From Rhodopseudomonas infernalis (lineage in GTDB: Bacteria > Pseudomonadota > Alphaproteobacteria > Rhizobiales > Xanthobacteraceae): a stretch of DNA of 64,000 bases. Below are positions 41,019-50,360 of the stretch, piece after piece; position 1 is the first letter of the stretch, and the number at the start of each line of letters is the position of its first letter. The stretch lies in contig NZ_JAJNAL010000004.1 of the NCBI RefSeq assembly GCF_022271405.1, forward strand, positions 1 to 64,000, written 5' to 3'. The notes below the pieces were generated by a model. The model was not told the DNA's origin. It did not search any database and worked only from the letters and a program-made list of their open reading frames with translations. The position numbers and the translations under genes are program-made.

Positions 41019-41669
41019 ATGACCGACAGCCATGATCCCGACCTGATCGAACGCGGCCGCAAGATGTTTGCGGGCGACTGGCATTTCATCTGGGCGTCGC
41101 CGTCGATCGAGACGCTGCCGCCGATGGGCAGCGTCGAGATCGCGTTCGCGGGCCGCTCCAATGTCGGCAAGTCCAGCCTGATCAACGCGCTGACCGGCCG
41201 CAACGCGCTGGCCCGCACCTCGCACACGCCGGGCCGCACCCAGGAGCTGATCTTCTTCGAAGGTCCGCCCAACGCCGGGCTGCGGCTGGTCGACATGCCG
41301 GGCTACGGCTACGCCGCCGCCTCCAAGTCCAAGGTGGCGTCGTGGACCACGCTGATCCACAAATTCCTGCAGGGCCGCGCCACGCTGGCCCGCGTCTACG
41401 TGCTGATCGACGGCCGCCACGGCCTCAAGGACGTCGATCTCGATATTCTGAAGACGCTCGATAAATCCGCCGTCAGCTACCAGATCGTGCTGACCAAGGC
41501 CGACCAGGTCAAAGCCGCCGACCTCGCCGGGCGCCTCGAGGCCACCAAGCTCGTGCTGGCCAAGCATCCCGCGGCGTTCCCCGAGGTGCTCACCACTTCG
41601 TCGCGCACCGGCGATGGCATGCCTGAGCTGCGCGCCGCGATGATTCGACTGCTCGACGAGCGCCGCTGA
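41019..41669 (+). CDS. engB: ribosome biogenesis GTPase EngB/YihA
   Basis: A 216-residue TRAFAC GTPase involved in large-subunit assembly. G1 is GRSNVGKSS, G2 TPGRTQ, G3 DMPGYGYA and G4 TKAD; the YGYAAASKSKV segment is family-typical. The ATG at 41019 was chosen, since the upstream extension runs into the palindromic repeat. Its stop overlaps the next start (TGATG). Confidence 0.96.
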   Translation: MTDSHDPDLIERGRKMFAGDWHFIWASPSIETLPPMGSVEIAFAGRSNVGKSSLINALTGRNALARTSHTPGRTQELIFFEGPPNAGLRLVDMPGYGYAAASKSKVASWTTLIHKFLQGRATLARVYVLIDGRHGLKDVDLDILKTLDKSAVSYQIVLTKADQVKAADLAGRLEATKLVLAKHPAAFPEVLTTSSRTGDGMPELRAAMIRLLDERR

Positions 41670-42040
41670 TGGCCACGCTGACCCGCCTGCTGATCGTGTT
41701 CGCCGGCCTGTTCGGCGCCGCCGGGGTGGCGCTTGCCGCCGCGGCCGCGCATGTGCCGGACGCTGGCCGGCTCGGTCCGGCCTCGTCGATGCTGCTGTTT
41801 CATGCCAGCGCCGTGCTGGCGGCGACCTTGCTGGCCGAACACAGCCTGATCCATCGTATTCCAGGCCTTGCCGCCACGTTCGGTTTGCTGCTCGGCACCG
41901 CGCTGTTCGCCGGCGACCTGACGCTGCGCCAGTTCGCCGGCCACGGGCTGTTCCCGATGGCCGCTCCGACCGGCGGCACGCTGCTGATCGGCAGCTGGCT
42001 GCTGCTGGCGATCGCCGGCGCGTTCGCGCCGCGCCGCTGA
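41669..42040 (+). CDS. DUF423 small membrane protein
   Basis: 123 residues, four predicted membrane helices: RLLIVFAGLFGAAGVALAAA, SMLLFHASAVLAATLLAE, GLAATFGLLLGTALFAGDLT and TLLIGSWLLLAIAGAF. The GTALFAGDLTLR and APTGGTLLIGSW blocks mark the DUF423 (YwdK-like) family, function unknown. Translation is coupled to engB by a one-base stop/start overlap. Confidence 0.85.
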   Translation: MATLTRLLIVFAGLFGAAGVALAAAAAHVPDAGRLGPASSMLLFHASAVLAATLLAEHSLIHRIPGLAATFGLLLGTALFAGDLTLRQFAGHGLFPMAAPTGGTLLIGSWLLLAIAGAFAPRR

Positions 42041-42180
42041 GGCGGCGAAACGGCCCGCGGGCCACGCATGGGCTGGTGAGCGGTCTGCTCTAGGATCGGC
42101 CGCGCCGAAATGCTAGCGGTTCGTCGCACCGCTCAGTCTCAGAATCATCCCGCCCAGAATCATCCCGAGAGTCCCGTTCA

Positions 42181-43077
42181 ATGACCGACGTGCCCGTCAT
42201 CAGCCCGCTCGACCAGGCTCGGATCCTGTCCGAGGCGTTGCCGCATATGCAGCGCTACGACGAGGAAACCATCGTGATCAAATACGGCGGCCACGCCATG
42301 GGCGCCGAGGAAACCGCCAGGGCATTCGCGCGCGATATCGTGCTGCTCGAACAGACCGCCGTGAACCCGGTTGTGGTGCATGGCGGCGGCCCGCAGATCG
42401 CCACCATGCTGAAGCGGCTCGGCATCAAGTCCGAATTCGCCGCCGGCCTGCGCATCACCGACGGCGCCACCATCGAGATCGTCGAGATGGTGCTGGCCGG
42501 TTCGATCAACAAGCAGCTGGTCGGCTACATCAACGAGGCCGGCGGCAAGGCGGTCGGCCTGTGCGGCAAGGACGGCAACATGGTCACCGCCACCAAGGCG
42601 ACAAGGACCATGGTGGATCCGGATTCGCGGATCGAGGAAGTGATCGACCTCGGCTTCGTCGGCGAACCCGAGAAAGTCGACCTGACGCTGCTCAATCAGC
42701 TGATCGGCCACGAGCTGATTCCGGTGCTGGCGCCGCTGGCGAGCTCCGGCGACGGCCAGACCTTCAACGTCAACGCCGACACCTTCGCGGGCGCCGTCGC
42801 CGGCGCGCTGAAGGCCAAGCGCCTGCTGCTGTTGACCGACGTGCCCGGCGTGCTCGATCAGAACAAGAAGCTGATCCCCGAACTGTCGATCAAGGACGCC
42901 CGCAAGCTGATCGCCGACGGCACCATCTCGGGCGGCATGATCCCCAAGGTCGAGACCTGCATCTACGCGCTCGAACAGGGCGTCGAAGGCGTCGTCATCC
43001 TCGACGGCAAGGTCCCGCACGCCGTGCTGCTCGAACTGTTCACCAACCAGGGCACCGGCACGCTGATCCACAAGTGA
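42181..43077 (+). CDS. argB: acetylglutamate kinase
   Basis: 298 residues; phosphorylates N-acetylglutamate in the second step of arginine synthesis. Amino-acid kinase fold: KYGGHAMG (phosphate binding), VVHGGGPQI, substrate loop [15 protein letters not shown] and the nucleotide region [17 protein letters not shown]. The [17 protein letters not shown] block is typical. The length suits the hexameric, arginine-sensitive type, though the N-terminal helix that mediates this is short and not verified. It is monocistronic here. Confidence 0.97.
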   Translation: MTDVPVISPLDQARILSEALPHMQRYDEETIVIKYGGHAMGAEETARAFARDIVLLEQTAVNPVVVHGGGPQIATMLKRLGIKSEFAAGLRITDGATIEIVEMVLAGSINKQLVGYINEAGGKAVGLCGKDGNMVTATKATRTMVDPDSRIEEVIDLGFVGEPEKVDLTLLNQLIGHELIPVLAPLASSGDGQTFNVNADTFAGAVAGALKAKRLLLLTDVPGVLDQNKKLIPELSIKDARKLIADGTISGGMIPKVETCIYALEQGVEGVVILDGKVPHAVLLELFTNQGTGTLIHK

Positions 43078-43110
43078 TGCGCCGCGGCGCCGCCGAAACA
43101 ACTTGTATCC

Positions 43111-43198
43111 GTCATGGCCGGGCTCGTCCCGGCCATCCACGTCTTTGTTCCTGGCTTGCGCTCAAGGCGTGGATGCCCGGAACAAGCCCGGGCATGAC
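43111..43198. repeat. extragenic palindrome, GTCATGGCCGGG family
   Basis: Arms GTCATGGCCGGGCTCGTCCC... and ...AACAAGCCCGGGCATGAC with pairing interior ATCCACG/CGTGGAT; it follows argB. Confidence 0.85.
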
Positions 43199-43256
43199 GA
43201 AGGCGCGTAGTTCGGCTCGTCTGCTAATCGCACAACAGTCTATCCACCACCACAGC

Positions 43257-43370
43257 CCTTATCCTGAGGAGACTGGCTGCGCCCGAAGGGCGAAGCCAGT
43301 CGTCTCGAAGGATGGCCGCGCGGCCGCATGGTTCGAGACGACGCGCTTCGCGCGCCTCCTCACCATGAGG
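43257..43370. repeat. extragenic palindrome overlapping the DUF1036 start
   Basis: Runs from CCTTATCCTGAGGAG to CTCCTCACCATGAGG, with inverted pairs CGTCTCGAA/TTCGAGACG and GGCCGCGCGGCC between. The terminal ATGAGG supplies the start codon of the following gene. Confidence 0.75.
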
Positions 43371-44369
43371 TCGTGCTTGTGGCGGACGCTTTTCGCCGGG
43401 GCGTCCGCGCTGATGATCAGCGCAACCGCCGCCCATGCCGATCTCAAGCTCTGCAACCGCATGAGCTACGTGATCGAGGCCGCGATCGGCATCGACGACA
43501 AAACCAGCACGGCGACACGCGGCTGGTTCAAGATCGATCCGGCGCAGTGCCGCGTCGTGCTGCAGGGCGCGCTGACGGCCGACCGCGTGATGCTGCATGC
43601 GCGCTCGCTCCCGGTCTATGGCGCGTCCCCGGTGCCGCAGAACGGCACCGACCGGCTCTGCGTCGCCTCCGACAATTTCGTCATCGCCGCCGCGCGGCAG
43701 TGCCGCAGCGGCCAGACGCTCGCCGGCTTCACCGAGATCAAGCCGACCCAGACCGAAGACGGCACGATGGTGGCGTATCTGGCCGAGGACAGCGAATACG
43801 ACGACGAACAGGCCAAGCTCGCCGCCATCCAGCGCCTGCTGGTGATCGCCGGCTACGACGCCTCCCCGATCGACGGCGTCGACGGCCCCAAGACGCAGGC
43901 CGCGCTCGCGAACTTCCTGCGCAAAAGCGGGCTCAAATCGGACGCCGTCAACGCACCGGATTTCTTCGACACCATCATCAAGGCGCTCGAATCGCCGTCC
44001 GCCACCGGGCTGACCTGGTGCAACGACACCAGGAGCCGGGTGATGGCGGCGGTCGCCGAAGACGACGGCAAGACCATCACCAGCCGCGGCTGGTACCGCG
44101 TCGAAGCCGGCAAATGCCTGCGCCCCGACCTATCCGCTCAGCCCAAGCGCGTGTTCAGCTTTGCCGAAGCGGTCGACGACAACGCCCGCCCGGTGCTGAT
44201 CAAGGGCAAGGCCCTGAACTGGGGCGGCGCGACGCTGCTGTGCACGCGCGACAGCAAATTCGAAATCAGCGAGCAGGGCGACTGCTCGGCGCGCGGCCTC
44301 AACGCCGTCGGCTTCGCGCCGGTCGATCTGTCCCGCGGCGGCCAGACAATCAGGTTCACCACGCCATGA
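43365..44369 (+). CDS. secreted protein with two DUF1036 domains
   Basis: 334 residues: signal peptide (MRSCLWRTLFAGAS, cleavage near AHADLKL), a first DUF1036 at about residues 26-125 (LCNRMSYVIEAAIG, STATRGWFKIDPAQC), a peptidoglycan-binding-like helical segment (LLVIAGYDASPIDGVDGPKTQAAL-type, about 155-190), and a second DUF1036 (WCNDTRSRVMAAVA, ITSRGWYRVEAGKC). DUF1036 proteins are periplasmic and of unknown function. The start codon lies at the very end of a palindromic repeat, so the 5' leader is repeat-derived. Its stop overlaps the next gene by ATGA. Confidence 0.82.
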   Translation: MRSCLWRTLFAGASALMISATAAHADLKLCNRMSYVIEAAIGIDDKTSTATRGWFKIDPAQCRVVLQGALTADRVMLHARSLPVYGASPVPQNGTDRLCVASDNFVIAAARQCRSGQTLAGFTEIKPTQTEDGTMVAYLAEDSEYDDEQAKLAAIQRLLVIAGYDASPIDGVDGPKTQAALANFLRKSGLKSDAVNAPDFFDTIIKALESPSATGLTWCNDTRSRVMAAVAEDDGKTITSRGWYRVEAGKCLRPDLSAQPKRVFSFAEAVDDNARPVLIKGKALNWGGATLLCTRDSKFEISEQGDCSARGLNAVGFAPVDLSRGGQTIRFTTP

Positions 44370-45064
44370 TGCAACTCGGCCAACGCGGCTTCGATCACGT
44401 CGAGACCTGGGTATTCGATCTCGACAACACGCTGTACCCGCATCACGTCAATCTGTGGCAACAGGTCGACGTCCGGATCCGCGATTTCGTCGCCGACTGG
44501 CTGAAGGTGACGCCGGAAGACGCGTTCAAGATTCAGAAGGACTACTACAAGCGCTACGGCACCACGATGCGCGGCATGATGACCGAGCACGGCGTCAGCG
44601 CCGATGATTACCTGGCCTATGTGCATGCGATCGACCACTCGCCGCTGGAGCCGAACCCGGCGATGGGCGAAGCGATCGCGCGGCTGCCCGGCCGCAAGCT
44701 GATACTGACCAATGGATCAGTCGCCCACGCCGGCAAGGTGCTGGAGCGGCTCGGCATCGGCCATCACTTCGAAGCGGTGTTCGACATCGTCGCGGCCGAA
44801 CTGGAGCCGAAGCCCGCGGCCCAGACCTATCACCGCTTCCTGACGCTGCACGGCGTCGATCCCGCCAAAGCCGCCATGTTCGAAGACCTCGCCCGCAACC
44901 TCGCGGTGCCGCACCAACTCGGCATGACCACCGTGCTGGTGGTGCCCGATGGCAGCCAGCAAGTGGTCCGCGAAGACTGGGAACTCGAAGGCCGCGACGC
45001 CGCGCATGTCGATCACGTCACGGACGATCTGACGGGGTTTCTGGCGAAGCTCGAGGTGCGGTGA
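44366..45064 (+). CDS. HAD-family pyrimidine 5'-nucleotidase-like phosphatase
   Basis: 232 residues; HAD hydrolase with nucleophile motif FDLDNTLYP (motif I), motif II ILTNGS, motif III Lys in LEPKPAAQTY and motif IV FEDLARN. The DNTLYPHHVNLW segment marks the pyrimidine 5'-nucleotidase (SDT1-like) subgroup common in alphaproteobacteria. It begins 4 nt inside the end of the DUF1036 gene, so translation is coupled. The substrate is inferred from the subgroup only. Confidence 0.9.
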   Translation: MMQLGQRGFDHVETWVFDLDNTLYPHHVNLWQQVDVRIRDFVADWLKVTPEDAFKIQKDYYKRYGTTMRGMMTEHGVSADDYLAYVHAIDHSPLEPNPAMGEAIARLPGRKLILTNGSVAHAGKVLERLGIGHHFEAVFDIVAAELEPKPAAQTYHRFLTLHGVDPAKAAMFEDLARNLAVPHQLGMTTVLVVPDGSQQVVREDWELEGRDAAHVDHVTDDLTGFLAKLEVR

Positions 45065-45089
45065 GCCGCAGCGTCACCACAAATCCCAA

Positions 45090-45127
45090 GTCATCGCCCG
45101 GCTTGACCGGGCGACCCAGTATCCCAG
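45090..45127 (+). repeat. REPIN-like arm, left of the GIY-YIG gene
   Basis: 38 bp that fold into a hairpin (TCGCCCGG / CCGGGCGA) followed by ACCCAGTATCCCAG. Its inverted partner is at 45457-45494 (35 of 38 identical). The same unit occurs at 48520 and 51635. Confidence 0.85.
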
Positions 45128-45136
45128 TGCGTTCGC

Positions 45137-45439
45137 TTATCCCGTTCGAGCAATCCCCGGATACAGATCATTCCAATCCGGATTTTGCTGTTCGATCAAC
45201 TGCACCTTCCAGTCGCGCGGCCATTTCTTAAGTCGCTTCTCACGTTGGATAGCGTGCTTAACGTCGTCGAAAATCTCGAAGTAAACCAGCCGGTCAACGC
45301 CATAGTCCTTGGTGAAGCCGGGCACTTGTTTCGACTTGTGCTCAGCCACGCGCCTAACCAGGTCATTGGTGACGCCGGTGTAGAGCGTGCCGCCGATGCT
45401 GCTGGCCAGGATGTAGACGTAGAACTGCCGCACCGCCAT
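45137..45439 (-). CDS. GIY-YIG nuclease domain protein
   Basis: A 100-residue single-domain GIY-YIG protein of the UPF0213/YhbQ-like type. The GIY and YIG elements appear as FYVYILAS and LYTGVTNDL, the catalytic Arg is in LVRRVAEHK, and a Glu ([10 protein letters not shown]) ends the domain. These proteins are thought to nick or cut structured DNA. It sits exactly between two inverted REPIN-like arms 9 and 17 bp from its ends, so gene plus arms form a unit of about 405 bp that could have moved together. Confidence 0.9.
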   Translation of the reverse strand: MAVRQFYVYILASSIGGTLYTGVTNDLVRRVAEHKSKQVPGFTKDYGVDRLVYFEIFDDVKHAIQREKRLKKWPRDWKVQLIEQQNPDWNDLYPGIARTG

Positions 45440-45456
45440 CTCCTACGACCGATGCT

Positions 45457-45494
45457 CTGCGATACTGGGTCGCCCGATCAAGTCGGGCGATGAC
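45457..45494 (-). repeat. REPIN-like arm, right of the GIY-YIG gene
   Basis: Inverse copy of 45090-45127 with three substitutions; two of these are compensatory for the hairpin (GCTTGACC versus ACTTGATC). Confidence 0.85.
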
Positions 45495-45594
45495 GTGGGA
45501 GAGTGGGGTGATCGCCTTGACTCCTGACCGGCGAATCCGGACAAAGCGGAAACACCCGCGTTTATTGTCAACGTCTGCCCCCAAGGACCTCCCG

Positions 45595-46440
45595 ATGTCG
45601 CTGTCTCATCTCGAATCCACCATCAACACCGCTTTCGACGCGCGCGACACGGTCAGCGCGGCGACCAAGGGTGAGGTTCGGGATGCGGTCGAGCAGGCGC
45701 TCGAGTTGCTCGACAAGGGCGAGGCGCGGGTGGCGGAGCGCGAGGCGTCCGGTACCTGGAAAGTCAACCAGTGGCTGAAGAAGGCGGTGCTGTTGTCGTT
45801 CCGGCTGAACGATATGAGCACCATCGCGGGCGGCCCCGGCGGCGCCAATTGGTGGGACAAGGTGCCGTCGAAGTTCGAGGGCTGGGGCGAGAACCGTTTC
45901 CGTGAAGCCGGCTTCCGCGCCGTGCCGGGCGCGATCGTGCGCCGCTCCGCCTTCATCGCCAAGAACGCCGTGCTGATGCCGTCCTTCGTCAATCTCGGCG
46001 CCTATGTGGACGAGGCCACCATGGTCGACACCTGGTCGACGGTCGGCTCCTGCGCGCAGATCGGCAAGCGCGTGCACATCTCCGGCGGCGTCGGCATCGG
46101 CGGCGTGCTGGAGCCGCTGCAGGCCGGCCCGGTGATCATCGAGGACGACTGCTTCATCGGCGCCCGCTCGGAAGTCGCCGAGGGCGTGATCGTCCGCAAG
46201 GGCGCGGTGCTGGCGATGGGCGTGTTCCTCGGCGCCTCGACCAAGATCGTCGACCGCGAAACCGGCGAAACCTTCATCGGCGAAGTGCCCGAATATGCCG
46301 TGCTGGTGCCCGGCACGCTGCCCGGCAAGCCGCTGAAGAACGGCAATCCCGGCCCGGCCACCGCCTGCGCGGTGATCGTCAAGCGCGTCGACGAGCGCAC
46401 CCGGTCGAAGACCTCGATTAACGAATTGCTGCGAGACTGA
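45595..46440 (+). CDS. dapD: tetrahydrodipicolinate N-succinyltransferase
   Basis: 281 residues; uses succinyl-CoA to acylate tetrahydrodipicolinate in lysine/diaminopimelate synthesis. Left-handed beta-helix hexapeptide repeats run from about residue 105 ([20 protein letters not shown]) through [17 protein letters not shown] to [15 protein letters not shown]. The N-terminal helical domain has [17 protein letters not shown]. The start at 45595 fits the family. dapE follows directly (1 bp after the stop), so the two steps are co-expressed. Confidence 0.98.
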   Translation: MSLSHLESTINTAFDARDTVSAATKGEVRDAVEQALELLDKGEARVAEREASGTWKVNQWLKKAVLLSFRLNDMSTIAGGPGGANWWDKVPSKFEGWGENRFREAGFRAVPGAIVRRSAFIAKNAVLMPSFVNLGAYVDEATMVDTWSTVGSCAQIGKRVHISGGVGIGGVLEPLQAGPVIIEDDCFIGARSEVAEGVIVRKGAVLAMGVFLGASTKIVDRETGETFIGEVPEYAVLVPGTLPGKPLKNGNPGPATACAVIVKRVDERTRSKTSINELLRD

Positions 46441-46441
46441 T

Positions 46442-47599
46442 GTGACCGCGACCGCGCTCGATATCGCGCAAGCGCTGCTGCGCTGCCCGTCGGTGACGCC
46501 GGCAGATGCCGGCGCGCTCGGCGTGCTGGAAGCGCTGCTGACGGACGCCGGCTTCGCCGTGCACCGCGTCACCTTCAGCGAGCCCGGCACCGCCGACATC
46601 GACAATCTCTATGCGCGGATCGGCACCACCACCCCGCATCTCTGCTTCGCCGGCCACACCGATGTGGTACCGCCCGGCGAGGACAGCGCGTGGAGCCACG
46701 GCGCGTTCTCGGGCGATGTGGCGGATGGCCTGCTGTACGGCCGCGGCGCGGTCGACATGAAGGGCGGCATCGCCTGCGCGGTGGCGGCGACGCTGGACTA
46801 TCTGGCGGCGAACGGCGGCAACCCCAAAGGTTCGATCTCGTTCCTGATCACCGGCGACGAGGAAGACGTCGCCGTCAACGGCACCGTCAAGCTGCTGCAA
46901 TGGGCGGCGGAGCGTGGCGAAACCTTCGATCACTGCATCGTCGGCGAGCCGAGCAATGTCGAGACGATCGGCGACACCATCAAGATCGGCCGGCGCGGCT
47001 CGCAGTCCGGCGTGCTGATCGTCGATGGTCAGCAGGGCCACGTCGCCTATCCGCATCGCGCATCGAACCCGGTCCCCGATATCGCCGCGCTGATTACTGC
47101 GCTGAACGACGAGCCGCTCGACGCCGGCTCGGCGCAATTCCAGCCGTCCAATCTCGAATTCACCTCGGTCGACGTCGGCAATCCGGCCACCAACGTGATC
47201 CCGGCGCAGGCCCGCGCCAAGTTCAACATCCGCTTTAACGATCACCACACGCAAGAAACGCTGCGCGCGCTGGTCGAGCAGCGGCTCGCCGCCGCCTGCG
47301 GCAACCGCATCCGCGCCCGGATCGACTGGCTGCCGTCGAACGCCGACGTGTTCGTCACCAAGCCCGGCGCCTTCACCGATCTCGTCTCCGCATCGATCGC
47401 CGACGCCACCGGCCGCACGCCCGAGTTCAACACCGGCGGCGGCACCTCGGACGCGCGCTTCATCGCCAAGTACTGCCCGGTGGTCGAATTCGGCCTGGTC
47501 GGCCAAACCATGCACCAGATCGACGAACGCACCCCGGTGAGCGATCTCGACAAGCTCACCGCGATCTATCGCGGCGTGCTGGAGAGATACTTCAAGTAA
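46442..47599 (+). CDS. dapE: succinyl-diaminopimelate desuccinylase
   Basis: 385 residues, M20 metallopeptidase-type hydrolase, next step after dapD in part of the succinylase route. Zinc ligands and catalytic residues: [35 protein letters not shown] (catalytic Glu pair), VGEPSN and a C-terminal His in GQTMHQIDE. The dimerisation domain sits at about residues 180-290. GTG start at 46442, two bases after the dapD stop. Confidence 0.98.
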   Translation: MTATALDIAQALLRCPSVTPADAGALGVLEALLTDAGFAVHRVTFSEPGTADIDNLYARIGTTTPHLCFAGHTDVVPPGEDSAWSHGAFSGDVADGLLYGRGAVDMKGGIACAVAATLDYLAANGGNPKGSISFLITGDEEDVAVNGTVKLLQWAAERGETFDHCIVGEPSNVETIGDTIKIGRRGSQSGVLIVDGQQGHVAYPHRASNPVPDIAALITALNDEPLDAGSAQFQPSNLEFTSVDVGNPATNVIPAQARAKFNIRFNDHHTQETLRALVEQRLAAACGNRIRARIDWLPSNADVFVTKPGAFTDLVSASIADATGRTPEFNTGGGTSDARFIAKYCPVVEFGLVGQTMHQIDERTPVSDLDKLTAIYRGVLERYFK

Positions 47600-47609
47600 T
47601 CAACACGCC

Positions 47610-47724
47610 GTCATTCCGGGGCGCTCGCAACGCGAGCGAACCCGGAATCCCGCAGTTGTGGAAACGACAGAATCGCAGAACATCCCGTCATTCCGGGTTC
47701 GCGCTACGCGCGCCCCGGAATGAC
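47610..47724. repeat. extragenic palindrome, GTCATTCCGGGG family
   Basis: Outer arms GTCATTCCGGGGCGCTCGC and GCGCGCCCCGGAATGAC, with an internal second GTCATTCCGGG; it lies between convergent dapE and truA and may serve both as terminator. Confidence 0.85.
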
Positions 47725-47740
47725 GGGCGCGTGGCTTAGA

Positions 47741-48478
47741 CTAGTAATCCACCTGCACCAGATACAAACCATCCGGCGGCGCCACCGGGCCGCAGGCGGA
47801 GCGCTTGCGTGCGGCGAGTGCGGCGGCGAGATCGTCCGCGGTCCAGCGGCCCTCGCCGACCCACACCAGCGATCCGACCATCGAGCGGACCTGGCTGTGC
47901 AGATAGGAGCGCGCCGAAGTGATCACGTCGACATTGTCGCCGTTGCGGATCACATCCAGCACGTCGAGCGTCTTGTCCGGCGACAATGCCTGGCACTCGG
48001 TGTCGCGGAAGGTGGTGAAGTCGTGCTTGCCGATCAGCACCTGCGCGGCGCGGTGCATCGCGTCGGTGTCGAGCCGCTTCGGCACGCGCCAGACCTTGCC
48101 GATCTCCAGCGCGAGATTGGAGCGGCGGTTGACGATGCGATAGCGATAGTGCCGGCGGATCGCCGAGAACCGCGCCTCGAAATCATCCGGCACCAGCTCG
48201 GCCGACAGGATCGCGATCGGATGCGGCCGCACATGGGCGTTCAGCGCGTCGCGCAGCTTATCGGCGCGGAACGGTTTTGGAATATCGACATGCGCCACCT
48301 GCCCGAGCGCATGCACGCCCGCATCGGTGCGGCCGGCGCCATGCACCCGCACCGCCTCGCCGCAGGTCGCCAGCGCCGCCGCCTCCAGCGCGCCCTGCAC
48401 CGACGGCAGCGCCGGCTGCAACTGCCAGCCGCAGAACGGCGCGCCGTCATATTCGATGGTGAGTTTGTAGCGGGGCAT
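47741..48478 (-). CDS. truA: tRNA pseudouridine(38-40) synthase
   Basis: 245 residues; modifies U38-U40 of the tRNA anticodon arm. The catalytic Asp lies in [15 protein letters not shown]; the opening [15 protein letters not shown] and the late [18 protein letters not shown] are family signatures. The ATG at 48478 was chosen over one at 48511, which adds non-conserved residues. It is the last gene of def-fmt-truA, separated from fmt by a REPIN-like element. Confidence 0.98.
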   Translation of the reverse strand: MPRYKLTIEYDGAPFCGWQLQPALPSVQGALEAAALATCGEAVRVHGAGRTDAGVHALGQVAHVDIPKPFRADKLRDALNAHVRPHPIAILSAELVPDDFEARFSAIRRHYRYRIVNRRSNLALEIGKVWRVPKRLDTDAMHRAAQVLIGKHDFTTFRDTECQALSPDKTLDVLDVIRNGDNVDVITSARSYLHSQVRSMVGSLVWVGEGRWTADDLAAALAARKRSACGPVAPPDGLYLVQVDY

Positions 48479-48519
48479 GGCTTTCTTCTGTTGGCCGCTG
48501 AGCAACTCCAACGAACCAC

Positions 48520-48620
48520 GTCATCGCCCGGCTCGACCGGGCGACCCAGTATCGCAGAGCGTCAGTAACAGATCACGAGCGCTCTGGGATACTGGGCCAC
48601 CCGCTTTCGCGGGTGGTGAC
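48520..48620. repeat. REPIN-like palindrome
   Basis: Two inverted hairpin arms, GTCATCGCCCGGCTCGACCG... with ACCCAGTATCGCAGAG and ...CTCTGGGATACTGGGCCACCC ending GGTGGTGAC, about 30 bp apart. Same family as the arms around the GIY-YIG gene. Confidence 0.85.
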
Positions 48621-48675
48621 GGCTGAGGATGGGGTGGGCGCCCCTGCGACGACGCTTAGCGCACTCGTCCGGTCT

Positions 48676-49608
48676 TCAACTCACCCGCACGCCCTTCGCC
48701 ATCGGCGTGCCGCGTAAAAATTCGTCCGCGCTCATCGGCTGCTTGCCGGCGCGCTGCAGTTGCAGCACGCGGATCGCGCCGCCGTCGCAGGCGATGGTGA
48801 GCTGATCGTCAATCACCTCGCCCGGCGAACCGGCTCCCTCCGCCAGCGCACAGCGCAGCACCTTGATGCGCACCGCCTCGCCCTCGATCGGCAGTTCGCA
48901 CCACGCGCCGGGGAACGGCGAGAGGCCGTGGATATGGCGCAGCACGGCGCGGGCCGGTTGCGCGAAGTCGATCCGGGCTTCGGCCTTGTCGATCTTGGCC
49001 GCGTAGGTGACGCCGTCCTCGGGCTGTTTGCTGAGCTGCAGCCCGCCGCGCTCCAGCGCCGCCATCGCCCGCACCATCAGGTCGGCGCCGAGCCGCGCGA
49101 GTGCGTCGTGGACGTCGGTGACGGTCATCGCGTCGGTGATGGCGATCCGCTCGGCCATCGCGACGTCGCCGGTGTCGAGGCCGGCGTCCATCTTCATCAC
49201 CATCACGCCGGTTTCGGCATCGCCCGCCATGATGGCGCGGTTGAGCGGCGCGGCGCCGCGCCAGCGCGGCAGCAGCGAGCCGTGCAGGTTGTAGCAACCG
49301 AGCGGCGGCGTATCGAGGATCGGCTGCGGCAGGATCATGCCGTAGGCGACCACCACGGCGGCGTCGGCCTCATGGGCGCGGAAATTGGCGAGCGCCTCGT
49401 CGGTCCTCAGCGTCTTCGGCGTCAGCACCGGCGCCTGCAGCCGATGCGCGGCGAGCGCGACGGGGCTCTCCTGCAGCTTCATCCCGCGCCCCGCCGGCTT
49501 CGGCTCGCGCGTGTAGACCGCCGCGATGTCGTGGCCATGCGCCGCCAGCGCCATCAGCGTCGGCACCGCGAAGTCGGGCGTGCCCATGAAAATCAGGCGA
49601 AGCGGCAT
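48676..49608 (-). CDS. fmt: methionyl-tRNA formyltransferase
   Basis: 310 residues; formylates initiator Met-tRNA with 10-formyl-THF. The N-terminal formyltransferase domain has LIFMGTPDFAVP, catalytic block YNLHGSLLPRWRGAAP (Asn and His present) and MKMDAGLDTGDV; a C-terminal OB-like tRNA-binding domain begins near HIHGLSPFPGAW. It follows def on the same strand (75 bp gap). Confidence 0.98.
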   Translation of the reverse strand: MPLRLIFMGTPDFAVPTLMALAAHGHDIAAVYTREPKPAGRGMKLQESPVALAAHRLQAPVLTPKTLRTDEALANFRAHEADAAVVVAYGMILPQPILDTPPLGCYNLHGSLLPRWRGAAPLNRAIMAGDAETGVMVMKMDAGLDTGDVAMAERIAITDAMTVTDVHDALARLGADLMVRAMAALERGGLQLSKQPEDGVTYAAKIDKAEARIDFAQPARAVLRHIHGLSPFPGAWCELPIEGEAVRIKVLRCALAEGAGSPGEVIDDQLTIACDGGAIRVLQLQRAGKQPMSADEFLRGTPMAKGVRVS

Positions 49609-49683
49609 GGCGTACGATCCCGGACAGGTCTGGCGAGGAGGCTAAGCGGCCGCAACGCGCCCGCCGGTCAGCGGCGCGAACGC

Positions 49684-50211
49684 TCAGACGTATTTGATGC
49701 CGCGCTTGGCGGCCTTCTCGAACTTGCGGACCACCATCGCCTTTTTCAGCTTCGAGATATGGTCGACGAACAGCACGCCGTTGAGGTGGTCGATCTCGTG
49801 CTGGATGCAGGTCGCGAACAGGCCGTCGGCGTCCTCTTCCTTCACGTTGCCGTCGAGATCGGTGTAGCGGATCCGCACCGTCTTCGGCCGTTCGACCTCG
49901 GCGTAGTATTCGGGGATCGACAGGCAGCCTTCTTCGTAAATGTTCAACTCGGCCGACGAGCCGATCACCTCGGGATTGATGAAGGCGCGCGGCTCGCTGG
50001 CGCCGTTGCCCTCCTTGCGGACCAGATCCATCGTGATCAGCCGCACCGGCTCGGCGATCTGGATCGCAGCGAGCCCGATGCCCGGAGCATCGTACATGCT
50101 CTCGAACATATCGTCGGCGAGCTTGCGGATCTCGCTCGTCACCTCGGCGACGGGCTTGGAGATTTCACGCAGTCGTTTGTCGGGCAGAATGATGATTTCG
50201 CGCAGGGCCAT
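49684..50211 (-). CDS. def: peptide deformylase
   Basis: 175 residues; removes N-formyl groups from nascent proteins. The three signatures are [10 protein letters not shown] (motif 1), EGCLSIP (motif 2, Cys metal ligand) and QHEIDHLNG (motif 3, HExxH). Type 1 length. It is first in def-fmt-truA and divergent from rmuC. Confidence 0.98.
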   Translation of the reverse strand: MALREIIILPDKRLREISKPVAEVTSEIRKLADDMFESMYDAPGIGLAAIQIAEPVRLITMDLVRKEGNGASEPRAFINPEVIGSSAELNIYEEGCLSIPEYYAEVERPKTVRIRYTDLDGNVKEEDADGLFATCIQHEIDHLNGVLFVDHISKLKKAMVVRKFEKAAKRGIKYV

Positions 50212-50360
50212 AGCGGCGATTTAAGGCGCAGCGCTGGCCCGGTCAATCCGGGGCGGACCGGAGAAGGTGCCACTTTCGGCCCGGCCGACGCTTAAAACTC
50301 TATTCAGTTTAATGTTCTCTCTTCGTTCGCAAAGACGAGTCCTTCTGCTACGGTCGGTCC

